DNA of 64,000 nucleotides from Lentisphaerae bacterium GWF2_57_35 (GCA_001804865.1 MHBK01000035.1:62001-126000), one strand, 5' to 3'. Shown: positions 45,801 to 55,397, numbered from the stretch's first letter. Notes: generated by a model not told the origin, from the sequence alone. Made by a program: numbers and translations.

Positions 45801-47495
45801 ATGACAGGAAGAGGGAAATTCGTATTAACGATTTTGATTTTGGCCGTGGTTGGATGGGGAGTCTGGAGATGGTGGGATAAAATTGCGCCCGACACCCGGC
45901 CAGCCATTCCCCAGGTGGATTTGTCCGAAATAACGAAGAAGCTGCTGGCCGGCGACAAGCAAGCCTCGCTTATCGGCGAAGCCGCCATTCCGCCGGTCAC
46001 CGGCGTAAGCGACTACGACAAGCCGATGAAAAACGGCAAGTTGGTCGTGCAATTTCCCATCAACGTCTGGCCGGGTTGGGCGCCGATCATCTCGGCCAAT
46101 AATGGCTTGGACGCCAACGATAACAGCGTCTTCTTCAAGAAGTACGGCTTCTATGTGCAGTTGAGCATTGTAGACGATCCAGTCAAGGCCCGCGACCTCT
46201 TTGCCAGCGGCCATAGCCATGTCCTTTGGGGAACCCTGGACATGATTGCACTGTTCGCTCCGGCCCTGGCGCAAGATTCCCGAACCGTACCCATTGTCTG
46301 CCAGCAGGTGGACTGGTCGGACGGCGGCGACGGCATTGTTGCTCGCGGCGACATCCGCAATATTAACGATCTTCGCATGAAGAACGGGATCAAGCGCAAA
46401 GTCGTCCTGGCGCAGAATTCACCGAGTCACTACTTCATCATGTCGCTGTTGCTGGACGCCGGCATCGATCCCGGGCAAGTGGATTTCCGCTGGGCCGCCG
46501 ATGCGCCTTCGGCCGCCAAGATCTTTGTGCAGGACAGCTCCTTCGATGCGTTTGTCGGCTGGGCGCCGGATATTTATACGGTGGCCGAAGGACTGCAAGG
46601 CGCGCGGTTGATCGTCAGCACCGAGAGCGCGAACCGCTTGATCGCCGACGTCTGGGCCGTGCGTAACGATTTCTTCCGGGATCGTCCCGAGATCGTCGCC
46701 GGGCTGGTGCGAGGTATTTTTGAAGGCGTGGACCTGGTCCGTAAGGACGTCAAGGCAGCAGCCCAATTGATGGCGCAGGCTTTCAGCATTCCCGCGGAAG
46801 ATTGCCAGGCCATGATCGGGGCGGACGGCGGCATCGTAGATGGCGATGCTCATTTGACCAACTATCGCGAGAACTCGAATTTCTTCCTCGATCCGATGAA
46901 TCCGTCGAACTTCGAGATCGTGTGGAATCGGGCCTCGACGATTTATCAATCGCTTGGCGCGATCGACGCACCGCTGGCCGCGGCCAAGGTCAAGGCCTCC
47001 AAGGTGCTGGCCGGGATGAGCGAGGAATACAAGAATGTGCCCGATCTTTCGCAGCCCGTATTTCATGCCAATGCATTTTTCAAGACCGCCGAAGCCGAGA
47101 CGAGCGAAATCCTGACCAAGGCGGTCATCGTTTCCTTCGAGCCGAACAAGGCGGTGCTCAATCCGACCTACGACACAACCATTCCGACCGTATTGGAGGA
47201 AATCGGCAAGCTGGCGGGTTCGTTCGGCAATGCCTATATCGTGATCGAGGGCAACACCGATGCCAGCCGCAAGGGCGTAGTCCCGGGGGATCTGGTGCGG
47301 CAGCTATCGTATGACCGCGCGGATTCCGTGCGCAAGGCGATCATCCAGAAGTACAAATTCGATCCGAACAAGTTCAAGGTCATCGGAAATGGCTGGGACA
47401 ATCCCGTGCCCGGCATGAGCGACGCCAGCGATCCCGAAAACAACCGGCGCAACCGCCGGGTGGAAGTGAAAGTGTTCCCCCTGGAGAAAGAGTAA
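45801..47495 (+). CDS. ABC substrate-binding protein fused to OmpA-like domain
   Basis: A 564-residue protein with three parts. An N-terminal uncleaved anchor (FVLTILILAVVGWGVW) is followed at about 75-400 by an NMT1/SsuA-TauA-like substrate-binding domain (VVQFPINVWPGWAPIISANNGLD, FASGHSHVLWGTLDMIA, FVGWAPDIYTVAEGL). The C-terminal 130 residues are an OmpA-like peptidoglycan-binding domain (IVIEGNTDASR, LSYDRADSVRKAI, NRRNRRVEVKV). The protein would be tethered to both inner membrane and cell wall. AGGAGGAGGAG lies just before ATG 45801. Permease and ATPase follow directly. Substrate unknown; an aliphatic sulfonate or nitrate-like ligand is only a family default. Confidence 0.9.
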   Translation: MTGRGKFVLTILILAVVGWGVWRWWDKIAPDTRPAIPQVDLSEITKKLLAGDKQASLIGEAAIPPVTGVSDYDKPMKNGKLVVQFPINVWPGWAPIISANNGLDANDNSVFFKKYGFYVQLSIVDDPVKARDLFASGHSHVLWGTLDMIALFAPALAQDSRTVPIVCQQVDWSDGGDGIVARGDIRNINDLRMKNGIKRKVVLAQNSPSHYFIMSLLLDAGIDPGQVDFRWAADAPSAAKIFVQDSSFDAFVGWAPDIYTVAEGLQGARLIVSTESANRLIADVWAVRNDFFRDRPEIVAGLVRGIFEGVDLVRKDVKAAAQLMAQAFSIPAEDCQAMIGADGGIVDGDAHLTNYRENSNFFLDPMNPSNFEIVWNRASTIYQSLGAIDAPLAAAKVKASKVLAGMSEEYKNVPDLSQPVFHANAFFKTAEAETSEILTKAVIVSFEPNKAVLNPTYDTTIPTVLEEIGKLAGSFGNAYIVIEGNTDASRKGVVPGDLVRQLSYDRADSVRKAIIQKYKFDPNKFKVIGNGWDNPVPGMSDASDPENNRRNRRVEVKVFPLEKE

Positions 47496-47500
47496 TAATA

Positions 47501-48361
47501 ATGTTCGGTTTTGTCGCCTTTGCCGTCTTGCTCGTGATCCTGCTGACCGCCGTCGCCCGCTACGCGGGCATGACGGTCCGCAAGGATATTTCGCGCGCCT
47601 CCACCCTGGTGCTGACCGCGGCGTTTGTCGCCGCGGTCTTGGTCCTGTGGTGGCTGGCGACTCGCGGAGAGCACGTGGAAGACCGGCTTTTGGCGCCGTT
47701 GATCCTGCCGAGTCCCCTGGAGGTCTTAACGGCTTTTCCTCGCCTGCATTTCCAGCAGGCGCTGGTGCGTAGCGCCTTGACCTCCTTCGGGCGGGTCACC
47801 ATCGGCTTTGTCCTGGCGACCCTGGTCGCCGTGCCGCTTGGCGTTTATATGGCTGCCTTTCCGCCTGTGTCCGCCTTTTTCCGGCCGCTCGCCTTGACCA
47901 GCTCCTACGTGCCGATCATCGTGTTCATCCCGCTGACGCTGGCCTGGTGGGGCGCCACGGAAACGCAGAAGATCGGCTTTCTGTTCATCGCCTGTTTTGT
48001 GGCGTTGTTGCCCATGGTGATCAAATCCGTTTCGGACGTGGCGGCGGCGTATCTGGATGTGGCCCTAACAAAAGGCGCCACCCAGTGGCAATTGGTACGA
48101 GAGGTGCTTTTTCCGGTGGCCCTGGCGGATATCTGGGATCACTTGCGCGGCGTCTACGGCATCGGCTGGGGCTGGATCATTCTGGCGGAAGTTGTGAACG
48201 CGCAGCAGGGCCTCGGCTATCTGATCTCGGTGTCCGAGCGGCGCGGGCACACGAATGCAATGTTCGCGATCATTATCGTCATTGTGGCGATCGCCATCGT
48301 CTGCGATCGGGCCTGGCGGGCGGGTGGACGGGCGCTCTTTCCCTACCGGAGGAACTCATGA
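47501..48361 (+). CDS. ABC transporter permease (SsuC/TauC-like)
   Basis: A 286-residue inner-membrane permease with about seven hydrophobic spans. The BPD_transp_1 core includes ALTSFGRVTIGFVLATLVAVPLG, the cytoplasmic coupling loop DVALTKGATQWQLVREVLFPVALADI and GWGWIILAEVV. The first span (residues 2-22) is additional to the usual SsuC layout. Starts five bases after the binding-protein stop; its stop overlaps the ATPase start (ATGA). Confidence 0.92.
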   Translation: MFGFVAFAVLLVILLTAVARYAGMTVRKDISRASTLVLTAAFVAAVLVLWWLATRGEHVEDRLLAPLILPSPLEVLTAFPRLHFQQALVRSALTSFGRVTIGFVLATLVAVPLGVYMAAFPPVSAFFRPLALTSSYVPIIVFIPLTLAWWGATETQKIGFLFIACFVALLPMVIKSVSDVAAAYLDVALTKGATQWQLVREVLFPVALADIWDHLRGVYGIGWGWIILAEVVNAQQGLGYLISVSERRGHTNAMFAIIIVIVAIAIVCDRAWRAGGRALFPYRRNS

Positions 48362-49218
48362 CCGACGCCCCCTCCAAAACGCCTGGCCTGGAAGCCGCGC
48401 CTGATCGCGGGTTGCCGGAGCTGGTAGTCTTCCGAAACGTGAGCAAGCAATTCGGGTCCGGTCCGCAGGCCAAAGTGGCCGTGCAGGACGTTTCTTTTGT
48501 CGTTCACGACCTGCCGAATGTCGGCGAGTTGATTGCCATCGTTGGCCCGTCGGGCTGCGGAAAGTCCACGGTGCTCCGTATGCTGGCGGGTCTGTCGCCG
48601 CATTTTCCGCCGACCAACGGCGAGGTGATTGCCTTCGGACGGCCGGTGACCGGGCCGGGCGCCGACCGGGGCGTGGTGGATCAGAAATATTCCCTTCTGC
48701 CGCACCTGACGGTGCTGGACAACATCGCCTTTGGTTTGAAACTGCGCGGCATCTCCGTGGCGGAGCGCCGAGCCCAAGCCGCCGAATGGGTCAAGAAAGT
48801 CGGCCTGACGGGCGCCGAAACGAAATATCCGTCCGAATTGTCCGGCGGGATGCAGCAGCGCGTGGCCATTGCCGCCACACTGATTCTCAAACCGAAAATT
48901 CTCCTGATGGACGAACCGTTCGGCGCACTCGATCCCAAGACGCGCCTGCGCATGCAGACCTTGCTGATCGAGCTGTGGAAAGAACAGCAATCCACCGTCT
49001 TTTTTGTGACGCACTCCGTGGAAGAAGCGATTTATCTGGGAGACCGGATTTTTCGGATGACCGCCCAACCGGGACGACTGGCGGAAATCATCATGTCCCC
49101 CCGCCCCAACGAGCCGCCGGACGTGGTCAGGAAAAAGCCGGAGTTCATGCGGCTGACGCAGGACTTGCTGCGGAAATTGGAAGAAGACGAACTGGGAACA
49201 AGGGAAATGCCTTTGTAG
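48358..49218 (+). CDS. ABC transporter ATP-binding protein (SsuB/TauB-like)
   Basis: A 286-residue nucleotide-binding subunit. Walker A GPSGCGKST (63-71), Q-loop, signature LSGGMQQR near 161, Walker B ILLMDEPFGALD near 181 and the H-loop FVTHSVEEA are complete. A C-terminal tail of about 35 residues follows. The start is ATG 48358 with GGAGGA upstream, overlapping the permease by four bases. Confidence 0.94.
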   Translation: MTDAPSKTPGLEAAPDRGLPELVVFRNVSKQFGSGPQAKVAVQDVSFVVHDLPNVGELIAIVGPSGCGKSTVLRMLAGLSPHFPPTNGEVIAFGRPVTGPGADRGVVDQKYSLLPHLTVLDNIAFGLKLRGISVAERRAQAAEWVKKVGLTGAETKYPSELSGGMQQRVAIAATLILKPKILLMDEPFGALDPKTRLRMQTLLIELWKEQQSTVFFVTHSVEEAIYLGDRIFRMTAQPGRLAEIIMSPRPNEPPDVVRKKPEFMRLTQDLLRKLEEDELGTREMPL

Positions 49219-49224
49219 CACATC

Positions 49225-50178
49225 ATGGAAGAACCCAAACCCCATTATCGGCACGCGTACGTAAGAAGCAAAACTCACCTTTGGTGGGGACTCCTGACGC
49301 TAGGACTTGGCTTTGTGAGTGCGGAACCCCTGGCCCTGATTGTCGGCGCGACGGCTTACGTGCTCGGCTGGCTTTACATTCCCGATTTGCCTTTCTTCCG
49401 GCGCTTCGTCGACCGGAGGATCGAGGCGGAAAGGAAGGCGGCCCTCCTCGCTCAAGGCAACGAGTTCATGCGCCGCCGCGATGGGCAACTGGCCACCCTT
49501 ATGCCTGCCCGCCTCAATCGCTACCACGAGCTGGCCCGGGTCTGCAAGGACATCGAAAAGGCCACCTCGGAATCGGCGAGCGGGGCCAACGATCAGGCGC
49601 TGGATTCCCGCCTCCGCAAGCTCGAAGAGTTGATGTGGACCTACCTGCGGCTGCTGACCATCGAGCAATCTCTGGAGATTTTTCTTGAGACGGAACGCCG
49701 CGAAGATGTTCCCCAGGTCGTCAAGGAAGCCGAAGAGGAATGCGCCCGGCTGACGGGCGATATCGAAAAGCTGAAGGCCGGCGGTTCTCAGGCTTCGCTG
49801 GATTACAAGCAGCGACTGCTGACCTCGCGCCAGGAGCGGCTGGACGTGCTTCACAAGCGACTCCAGCGCGCCGAACAAGCCGCGGAGAACTTGAGTCTGG
49901 CGGTCTCCGAACAGGAACGGCTCGACCAGCAAATCAAGCTGATCCGCGCTGATGCCGTAGCCAGCAAAAACGCGGAAATGTTGTCGGCGCGCATCGACGC
50001 CAGCTTCCAACATTTGGAGCAAACGAACAAGTGGCTCTCCGAACTCGCGGAGTTCAAAGATGTGATCGTCGATATGCCGCCGGCCGACGTACGCATCGGC
50101 TTCGGGCCGCAAAACCAGCCGCCCCCCACCCCTGAACAAGTCAAGCGATCCAAAATCGTCCTTAAAACAAAGGTTTAG
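49225..50178 (+). CDS. Membrane-anchored coiled-coil protein, unknown
   Basis: A 317-residue protein with an N-terminal hydrophobic hairpin (LWWGLLTLGLGFVSAEPLALIVGATAYVLGWLYI, residues about 19-52). About 220 residues of charged coiled coil follow, and a proline-rich end (QNQPPPTPEQVKRSK). No family recognised. It lies six bases after the ATPase gene and two before the AAA ATPase gene, so it is an integral member of the operon, perhaps linking the PspA-like scaffold or the AAA ATPase to the membrane. Confidence 0.75.
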   Translation: MEEPKPHYRHAYVRSKTHLWWGLLTLGLGFVSAEPLALIVGATAYVLGWLYIPDLPFFRRFVDRRIEAERKAALLAQGNEFMRRRDGQLATLMPARLNRYHELARVCKDIEKATSESASGANDQALDSRLRKLEELMWTYLRLLTIEQSLEIFLETERREDVPQVVKEAEEECARLTGDIEKLKAGGSQASLDYKQRLLTSRQERLDVLHKRLQRAEQAAENLSLAVSEQERLDQQIKLIRADAVASKNAEMLSARIDASFQHLEQTNKWLSELAEFKDVIVDMPPADVRIGFGPQNQPPPTPEQVKRSKIVLKTKV

Positions 50179-50180
50179 CC

Positions 50181-51980
50181 ATGACACCCGATCATCCGGT
50201 GAGTCAACAGCCTGTGGAAATAGCGGCGCGTTTGCCTCTGAGCGGCTGGGCGCTGGAACTGGCGCGCCGTTGGAATAGCGGCTCGTATTCCATGTTCATT
50301 CTTCATGGAAACATCTTCGACATGTTTCCCCATCAGGAACAAAATCGCCTGGAATATCTGGCCTTGAAAACCTTTCTGGCCCGCCGAATGTTCCCGCATC
50401 GGGATTGCTTGCTTTTCTACGACATCGGCGACGGGCTGACCTTCGGGTCGGCCGATATGCAGAAGCGGTTCTTCGAATGGCTCGAAGTGTACGACCGGGT
50501 CGAAAACACCGATTTCCACCAGACCGGCTTGCCTCGCGATTTCACCTCGCTCGCACCCCTGCTGCGCCGTTTTTTCATGCGCCAGGTGGAGACCCAGGAT
50601 GATCGAAAAGGCATTACGCTGATCGTCGACTACCCGGAAAAGATCATTCCCGCCGCGGATGACGCCGGGACCAGCCAGAACGAACGCATGGCCCTGGTGA
50701 CTTTGCTGAAATGGGCCGCCTCGCCGGATTTTCGCCGCCAGGATGTAGGCATCATTTTGATCACGGAGTCGGCCGCCGAACTGCAAGCCGATCTGCTTCA
50801 GAATCCGCACGTCGCTCAAATCCGCATTGAGCTGCCGGAACAGGACGAGCGCGCCCGATTTCTCGCGTCGGGCTGGATTGAAGAGATGACGCCGCGTCAT
50901 ACGCTGGAAGAAGCTTGCGACCTGTCCGCCGCGGAGCTTGCGGCGCGCCTGGCCGGACTGAACCTGCTGCGCATTCAGCATCTGGTTTCGGAAGCCGTCC
51001 GCAACGGCCAGCGCGTAACCCCGGAACATATCGCCGCCGGGAAGAAGCGGCTGATCGAGGAGTACTGCCGCGGCTTGGTGCGGTTCAAAGATCCGAAGCC
51101 GGGCAAGACCCTGGAGCGCGTGGCCACGCATACGGCCGCCAAGAGAAAATTGCAGGAGCTGGCCTGGCTGATTAAAAACGGCAAGGGCCATGTGCTCGAA
51201 CGGGGCATTCTTCTTCCGGGCCGCGTGGGCGTTGGCAAGTCCTTCCTCATCGACTGCTTCGCCGGCGAATGCGGGCTGCCGATGATGGAGATCGGGGATT
51301 TTCGCTCGAAATGGGTCGGCGATACGGAAAATCAACAGTCCAGGATTCTCATGACGATTCGCGCTCTGGGCCCCGTGATTGTCGTCGTGGACGAAGCGGA
51401 TGCGGTTTTCGGCAACCGCTCGGAAGAAGGCGACAGCGGCGTCTCCAGCCGCGTTTTCGCGGCCTTTGCCGCGCACATCGGCGATTCCTCGCTGCGCGGG
51501 CGCGAGGTGTGGGTGGCCATGACGTCGCGGCCGGATCTGCTGGCGATCGACATGAAGCGCCAGGGCCGGTTCGGCTTGTGCATACCCTTGTTCCCGGCGC
51601 AGAATGCCGACGATGTGATGGCTTTATTTTCCGTCATTGCCAAAACCCGGACGATCGCGCTTTCCGACGAACTTGTCGCCTACATCCGGGAACATCTGGG
51701 CGCCCGCGCGCTGACCGGAAGCGATGTGGAATCGATTTTAAACCGTGCCCAGGAATGCGCCGTGCTGGCCGGCCGCGATACCGACGTACAGCGCGCCGAT
51801 CTGGAACAGGCGGTCGATTCGTTCATCGATCCGCTCGATCCCCACCTGCTGGAGCTGCAGGAGTTGGCGGCTGTTCTCGCTTGCTCGGATCGGCGATACC
51901 TGCCGGACCCATTCGCCGCCGCCGACCGCGCCATGCTCACGGAGCGGTTTGCTCTCTTAAAAGGCCAGTTGCCGCGTTGA
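50181..51980 (+). CDS. Ycf46-like AAA ATPase
   Basis: A 599-residue protein with a degenerate N-terminal AAA-like half (SMFILHGNIFDMF, ITLIVDYPEKI, no Walker A) and an active C-terminal AAA domain. The latter has Walker A GRVGVGKS near 347-354, Walker B VIVVVDEADAVF near 400, sensor MTSRPDLL and an arginine-finger region KRQGRFG. This split arrangement resembles Ycf46 and its bacterial relatives. The last 100 residues form the helical lid and tail. Its TGA overlaps a TTG start of the GH30 gene. Confidence 0.84.
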   Translation: MTPDHPVSQQPVEIAARLPLSGWALELARRWNSGSYSMFILHGNIFDMFPHQEQNRLEYLALKTFLARRMFPHRDCLLFYDIGDGLTFGSADMQKRFFEWLEVYDRVENTDFHQTGLPRDFTSLAPLLRRFFMRQVETQDDRKGITLIVDYPEKIIPAADDAGTSQNERMALVTLLKWAASPDFRRQDVGIILITESAAELQADLLQNPHVAQIRIELPEQDERARFLASGWIEEMTPRHTLEEACDLSAAELAARLAGLNLLRIQHLVSEAVRNGQRVTPEHIAAGKKRLIEEYCRGLVRFKDPKPGKTLERVATHTAAKRKLQELAWLIKNGKGHVLERGILLPGRVGVGKSFLIDCFAGECGLPMMEIGDFRSKWVGDTENQQSRILMTIRALGPVIVVVDEADAVFGNRSEEGDSGVSSRVFAAFAAHIGDSSLRGREVWVAMTSRPDLLAIDMKRQGRFGLCIPLFPAQNADDVMALFSVIAKTRTIALSDELVAYIREHLGARALTGSDVESILNRAQECAVLAGRDTDVQRADLEQAVDSFIDPLDPHLLELQELAAVLACSDRRYLPDPFAAADRAMLTERFALLKGQLPR

Positions 51981-53377
51981 GCGCCGGGCGCGCCATAGGA
52001 CTGATGCTGGGGTTCATCGGTGTGTTCTCTTTCGATGCTTCAGCCCAGCCCCATCGTATCGCCGACGTGGAGTATGCGGTGCTCAGTCAAACAGCCTCAA
52101 CCCTTCGACGCATGGAGGCGCCGGCAAGCGCTTCAACGGAAGCGGAAAATTCCATCACGATAAATACCCAAAGAACTTTCCAAACCATCGAAGGCGTTGG
52201 AGGCGCCTTTAGCGAGATCGGCGGCGAGGCGCTTTCGCATTTGGACGCCGGGACACAAACAAACGTGCTGTCGCATTTATTCGGCTCGCCCACAGGAGCC
52301 GGGTTTACGTTCTGCCGGCTTCCCATCGGAGCCAGCGATTTTGCCCTCTCGGCCTACAGCTTGAACGATACGCCCGACGATTATGCAATGTCGCAGTTCA
52401 CCGTGGAACGGGACGAAAAGTACTTGCTCCCCTATGTCCAAGCGGCCTTGCAGATGGCGCCTTCCCTTCAGTTTCACGCCTGCCCCTGGAGTCCGCCGGG
52501 CTGGCTTAAGACCAACGGCAAAATGATTGGCGGCGGCCAATTGCGCAACCAACCCGAAGCCCATCGGGCCTATGCCGTCTATCTCCGGAAATTTATCCAG
52601 GCCTATGAGGCCAAGGGCATCCGCGTGAATCGGATATTTATTCAAAACGAACCCAATCGCGAAATGAAATATCCCTCATGCTTAATGCCCCCGAAGCAAA
52701 TGACTCGTTTTGTTGCGGATTATCTCAAGCCGGAGTTTGAACTATACGGACTTTCCACCAAAATATGGGCGGGCGCCTATCAAGAAAAGACGAGCCAATA
52801 TGCCCATCAGGGCCTGGCGGATAAAGCGTTTGCCAAGGCGGTCGCCGGGGTAGGCTTTCAATACAGCGATTCCAGAATGGTCCAGGATATACGACTGATG
52901 TGTCCCTGGTTGCCGGTGATGCATACGGAATCGGAGTGCTTCGATGGCAGCAATAATTCGCTGCAGGCGCAGGCTCTTTTTGCCGAGGTCGTGAAATACA
53001 TGGAGGCCGGATGTACGGTCTTCACCTACTGGAACATGATCTTGAACGAGCAGCAGTGCAGTTCCTGGGGTTGGGCGCAGAATTCGCTGATCACGATTGA
53101 CCGGAAAAACAAAACCGTCTCCTATCGCCCCGACTGGGCCGTGATGAGTCTGGTCAGCAAGATGGCCCGACCCGGCGCTCGGCGTTGCGAGGCTTTCTCT
53201 ACGGGTCGGTTCGCTCCTCTGGCTTTTCAGAATATAGACGACTCCGTCGTGCTCTTGCTCTGGACCGAATCCGGAAGTACGGTTTACCGTGTTCGCATGG
53301 CAGACGAGGAGTTCAATTTGAACCTCCCTGCGAACAGCCTTTGCGCCATTAGAATGGTCTCAACCGATGAAAAATGA
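51977..53377 (+). CDS. Secreted GH30-family glycoside hydrolase
   Basis: A 466-residue glucosylceramidase/beta-1,6-glucanase-like enzyme. The core starts FQTIEGVGGAFSEIGGEAL; acid/base Glu225 lies in FIQNEPNR and the nucleophile Glu318 in VMHTESECF. A C-terminal beta domain completes the GH30 layout. TTG 51977 is chosen: it overlaps the ATPase stop (TTGA) and gives a proper signal peptide, AGRAIGLMLGFIGVFSFDASA. ATG 52004 would leave a truncated one. Its link to an envelope operon is unexpected. Its end overlaps the Fe-S gene by 11 bases. Confidence 0.88.
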   Translation: MSAGRAIGLMLGFIGVFSFDASAQPHRIADVEYAVLSQTASTLRRMEAPASASTEAENSITINTQRTFQTIEGVGGAFSEIGGEALSHLDAGTQTNVLSHLFGSPTGAGFTFCRLPIGASDFALSAYSLNDTPDDYAMSQFTVERDEKYLLPYVQAALQMAPSLQFHACPWSPPGWLKTNGKMIGGGQLRNQPEAHRAYAVYLRKFIQAYEAKGIRVNRIFIQNEPNREMKYPSCLMPPKQMTRFVADYLKPEFELYGLSTKIWAGAYQEKTSQYAHQGLADKAFAKAVAGVGFQYSDSRMVQDIRLMCPWLPVMHTESECFDGSNNSLQAQALFAEVVKYMEAGCTVFTYWNMILNEQQCSSWGWAQNSLITIDRKNKTVSYRPDWAVMSLVSKMARPGARRCEAFSTGRFAPLAFQNIDDSVVLLLWTESGSTVYRVRMADEEFNLNLPANSLCAIRMVSTDEK

Positions 53378-54587
53378 GCCGCAGAAAAAAGTCATTTCGC
53401 TGAATATCGATGTGGGAGCTGCTGTCTTGGGTTTTGGCAGCGCACGCACGGCTACGACCGCGCATCGCCGGATCATGAAGCATTACGCTTCTCCCTGGCT
53501 ATTGGGACCGCCGCCTTCTGAGACGTTGTTGGAGTTGGTGGCCCATCTCTACACGGAAGAGGAAGCCGAGCTGGTACAGCATCTGCCTCCGTTGAAAGCC
53601 CGTACGGCAGCCCGCGTGGCGGCGCTTTCCCGGCGGCCCGTTCAGGAGGTCGAGCGCATACTCGAACGTCTGGCCACAGTCAAATGCATCCTGCTCGCCA
53701 CGGAGAAATCGCGGCGGTATGCGATCATTCCTATCGTTCCAGGAACGTTCGAATTGGCGCTGATGACCGCCGATTTATCGACTCGCAACGCCTGGCATCG
53801 ACGCTTTGCCGAGTTGTTCGAGGAGCTCTGGGATCGGGGCTACATGAAAGATTATATGACTCATCTCGGCCCATGCGTGCGGTATTTCCCTGTAAACGGC
53901 GTTTCAAAGACCCTTACGTCGGCCTGGCCGTCCGATCGGATGGAGGAGATTCTTGCGCCATACAACGATTTCGCCGTGGGCAACTGTCAATGCCGGCTGG
54001 CCATGAAACTGGTCGGCAAGGGCTGCGATCGTCCGTTGGAGAACTGCGTATCCTTCGGGCCCGGCGCTATGCGAATGGTTCAGAAGGGCCACATGCGAAA
54101 GGCTGACCGGCAGGAGATTCTGGACATCAAACGAAATGCAGAAGAGCACGGCTGCGTCAATTTCATGATCGACGCCCTGGGCACGCCGCAGCAAAGCAAT
54201 GGGAGTTGCTCATGCTGCGGCTGCTGTTGCCATGCCTTGCGGAGCATGACCGAATTCAATTTGCCCGGCGCGATCTGCCGTCCGCATTTCCTGCCCCACC
54301 GCGCGCCGGAGAAATGCACGATGTGCGGTCTGTGCGCGCGAGCATGTCCTATGGGAGCCTGGGCCTTGAGCGAGAAACACCTGAGCTTCGACATGAAGCG
54401 TTGCATCGGATGCGGGTTGTGCGTCGTGTCCTGCAAAGCCAAGGCTTTGGCGTTGCACCCCATCGCCGGAGCCAAACCGCCGGCCGGCAGTTGGCTGGCG
54501 TTTTTCATGAAGCTGGCGCCCGGCTATTTCCATACGTCCTTGCGCGTATGGACTGGAAGAATTTTTTCGATGCAAAAGGTTCAATAG
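53367..54587 (+). CDS. 4Fe-4S cluster protein with helix-turn-helix-like N-terminus
   Basis: A 406-residue protein with two ferredoxin-type clusters near the C-terminus (CTMCGLCARACP and CIGCGLCVVSC). Further cysteine groups precede them (CQCRLAMKLVGKGC, CSCCGCCC). Residues about 50-125 contain helices that could form a winged helix. The family is widespread in anaerobes but without known function; an electron-transfer role is the safest statement. ATG 53367 overlaps the GH30 stop by 11 bases; no strong ribosome-binding site is seen. It ends the operon. Confidence 0.82.
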   Translation: MKNEPQKKVISLNIDVGAAVLGFGSARTATTAHRRIMKHYASPWLLGPPPSETLLELVAHLYTEEEAELVQHLPPLKARTAARVAALSRRPVQEVERILERLATVKCILLATEKSRRYAIIPIVPGTFELALMTADLSTRNAWHRRFAELFEELWDRGYMKDYMTHLGPCVRYFPVNGVSKTLTSAWPSDRMEEILAPYNDFAVGNCQCRLAMKLVGKGCDRPLENCVSFGPGAMRMVQKGHMRKADRQEILDIKRNAEEHGCVNFMIDALGTPQQSNGSCSCCGCCCHALRSMTEFNLPGAICRPHFLPHRAPEKCTMCGLCARACPMGAWALSEKHLSFDMKRCIGCGLCVVSCKAKALALHPIAGAKPPAGSWLAFFMKLAPGYFHTSLRVWTGRIFSMQKVQ

Positions 54588-54631
54588 GCGTATAGTATAT
54601 TTGTCTATTCTGAATGCAAAGGGGGTCAGGG

Positions 54632-55357
54632 ATGCAGAAGAACTTGGAAAACAATGCGCGTAAGATTCAGCACCAGTACTACACTCAACGAGCCGAAGAA
54701 TATGACAGCAGGCATCTGCCGGATCAGGCGCATGAATTCGCCCTGACCTGGCTCGTCGGACTGCTGGGGCACTATAACATCACGTCGATTCTCGACGTTG
54801 GCTCTGGAACCGGACGGGTAATCCGAAAATTGCGAAACCATCGCGTGAATTCATCCCTCTATGTACTGGGGATCGAGCCGGTGGAGGCTTTGCGTGAGCA
54901 GGCCTACAAGCAAGGAATCGGCAAAGACGAACTCATCGACGGCGATGCCACCGAGCTGAAGTTTCCGGATGGATCGTTCGACCTGGTCTGCGAATTCGGC
55001 GCCCTGCACCACATGCGCCAGCCGGACAAAGCCATAGCAGAGATGCTGCGCGTCTCCCGAAAAGCCATTTTCATCTCCGATTCGAACATTTACGCCTCGG
55101 GTCCGTGGCTTGAACGAACCGTCAAGCAAACCTTGAAAACGCTTCGCCTGTGGAAGATCGCACAATTCATCAAGACCAAAGGCAAGTTCTACAAGATCAC
55201 GGCCGGCGACGGTCTCTGGTATCCGTATTCGGTGTATGACAATTACGCTCAAATCGCCCGCGCCTGCAAGCACATCCACGTGCTCAACACCTCCGAGCAC
55301 GGAATCAATCCCTACCGAAAATGCGGTCATATTGCCTTGTTTGCGGCCAAGACCTGA
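54632..55357 (+). CDS. Class I SAM-dependent methyltransferase
   Basis: A 241-residue methyltransferase with motif I ILDVGSGTGR near 53-62, a second acidic strand GIEPVEAL and the DGDATELKFPDGSFDLV motif. This is the UbiE/Methyltransf_11 type. The C-terminal 70 residues contain a possible membrane-associated region. ATG 54632 has GGGGG seven bases upstream; ATG 54614 adds six residues. Substrate unknown. A good terminator follows at 55398. Confidence 0.88.
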   Translation: MQKNLENNARKIQHQYYTQRAEEYDSRHLPDQAHEFALTWLVGLLGHYNITSILDVGSGTGRVIRKLRNHRVNSSLYVLGIEPVEALREQAYKQGIGKDELIDGDATELKFPDGSFDLVCEFGALHHMRQPDKAIAEMLRVSRKAIFISDSNIYASGPWLERTVKQTLKTLRLWKIAQFIKTKGKFYKITAGDGLWYPYSVYDNYAQIARACKHIHVLNTSEHGINPYRKCGHIALFAAKT

Positions 55358-55397
55358 AGCGATCGAGGCGCGCGGACATCATCTTTGCTGTGGGTAG

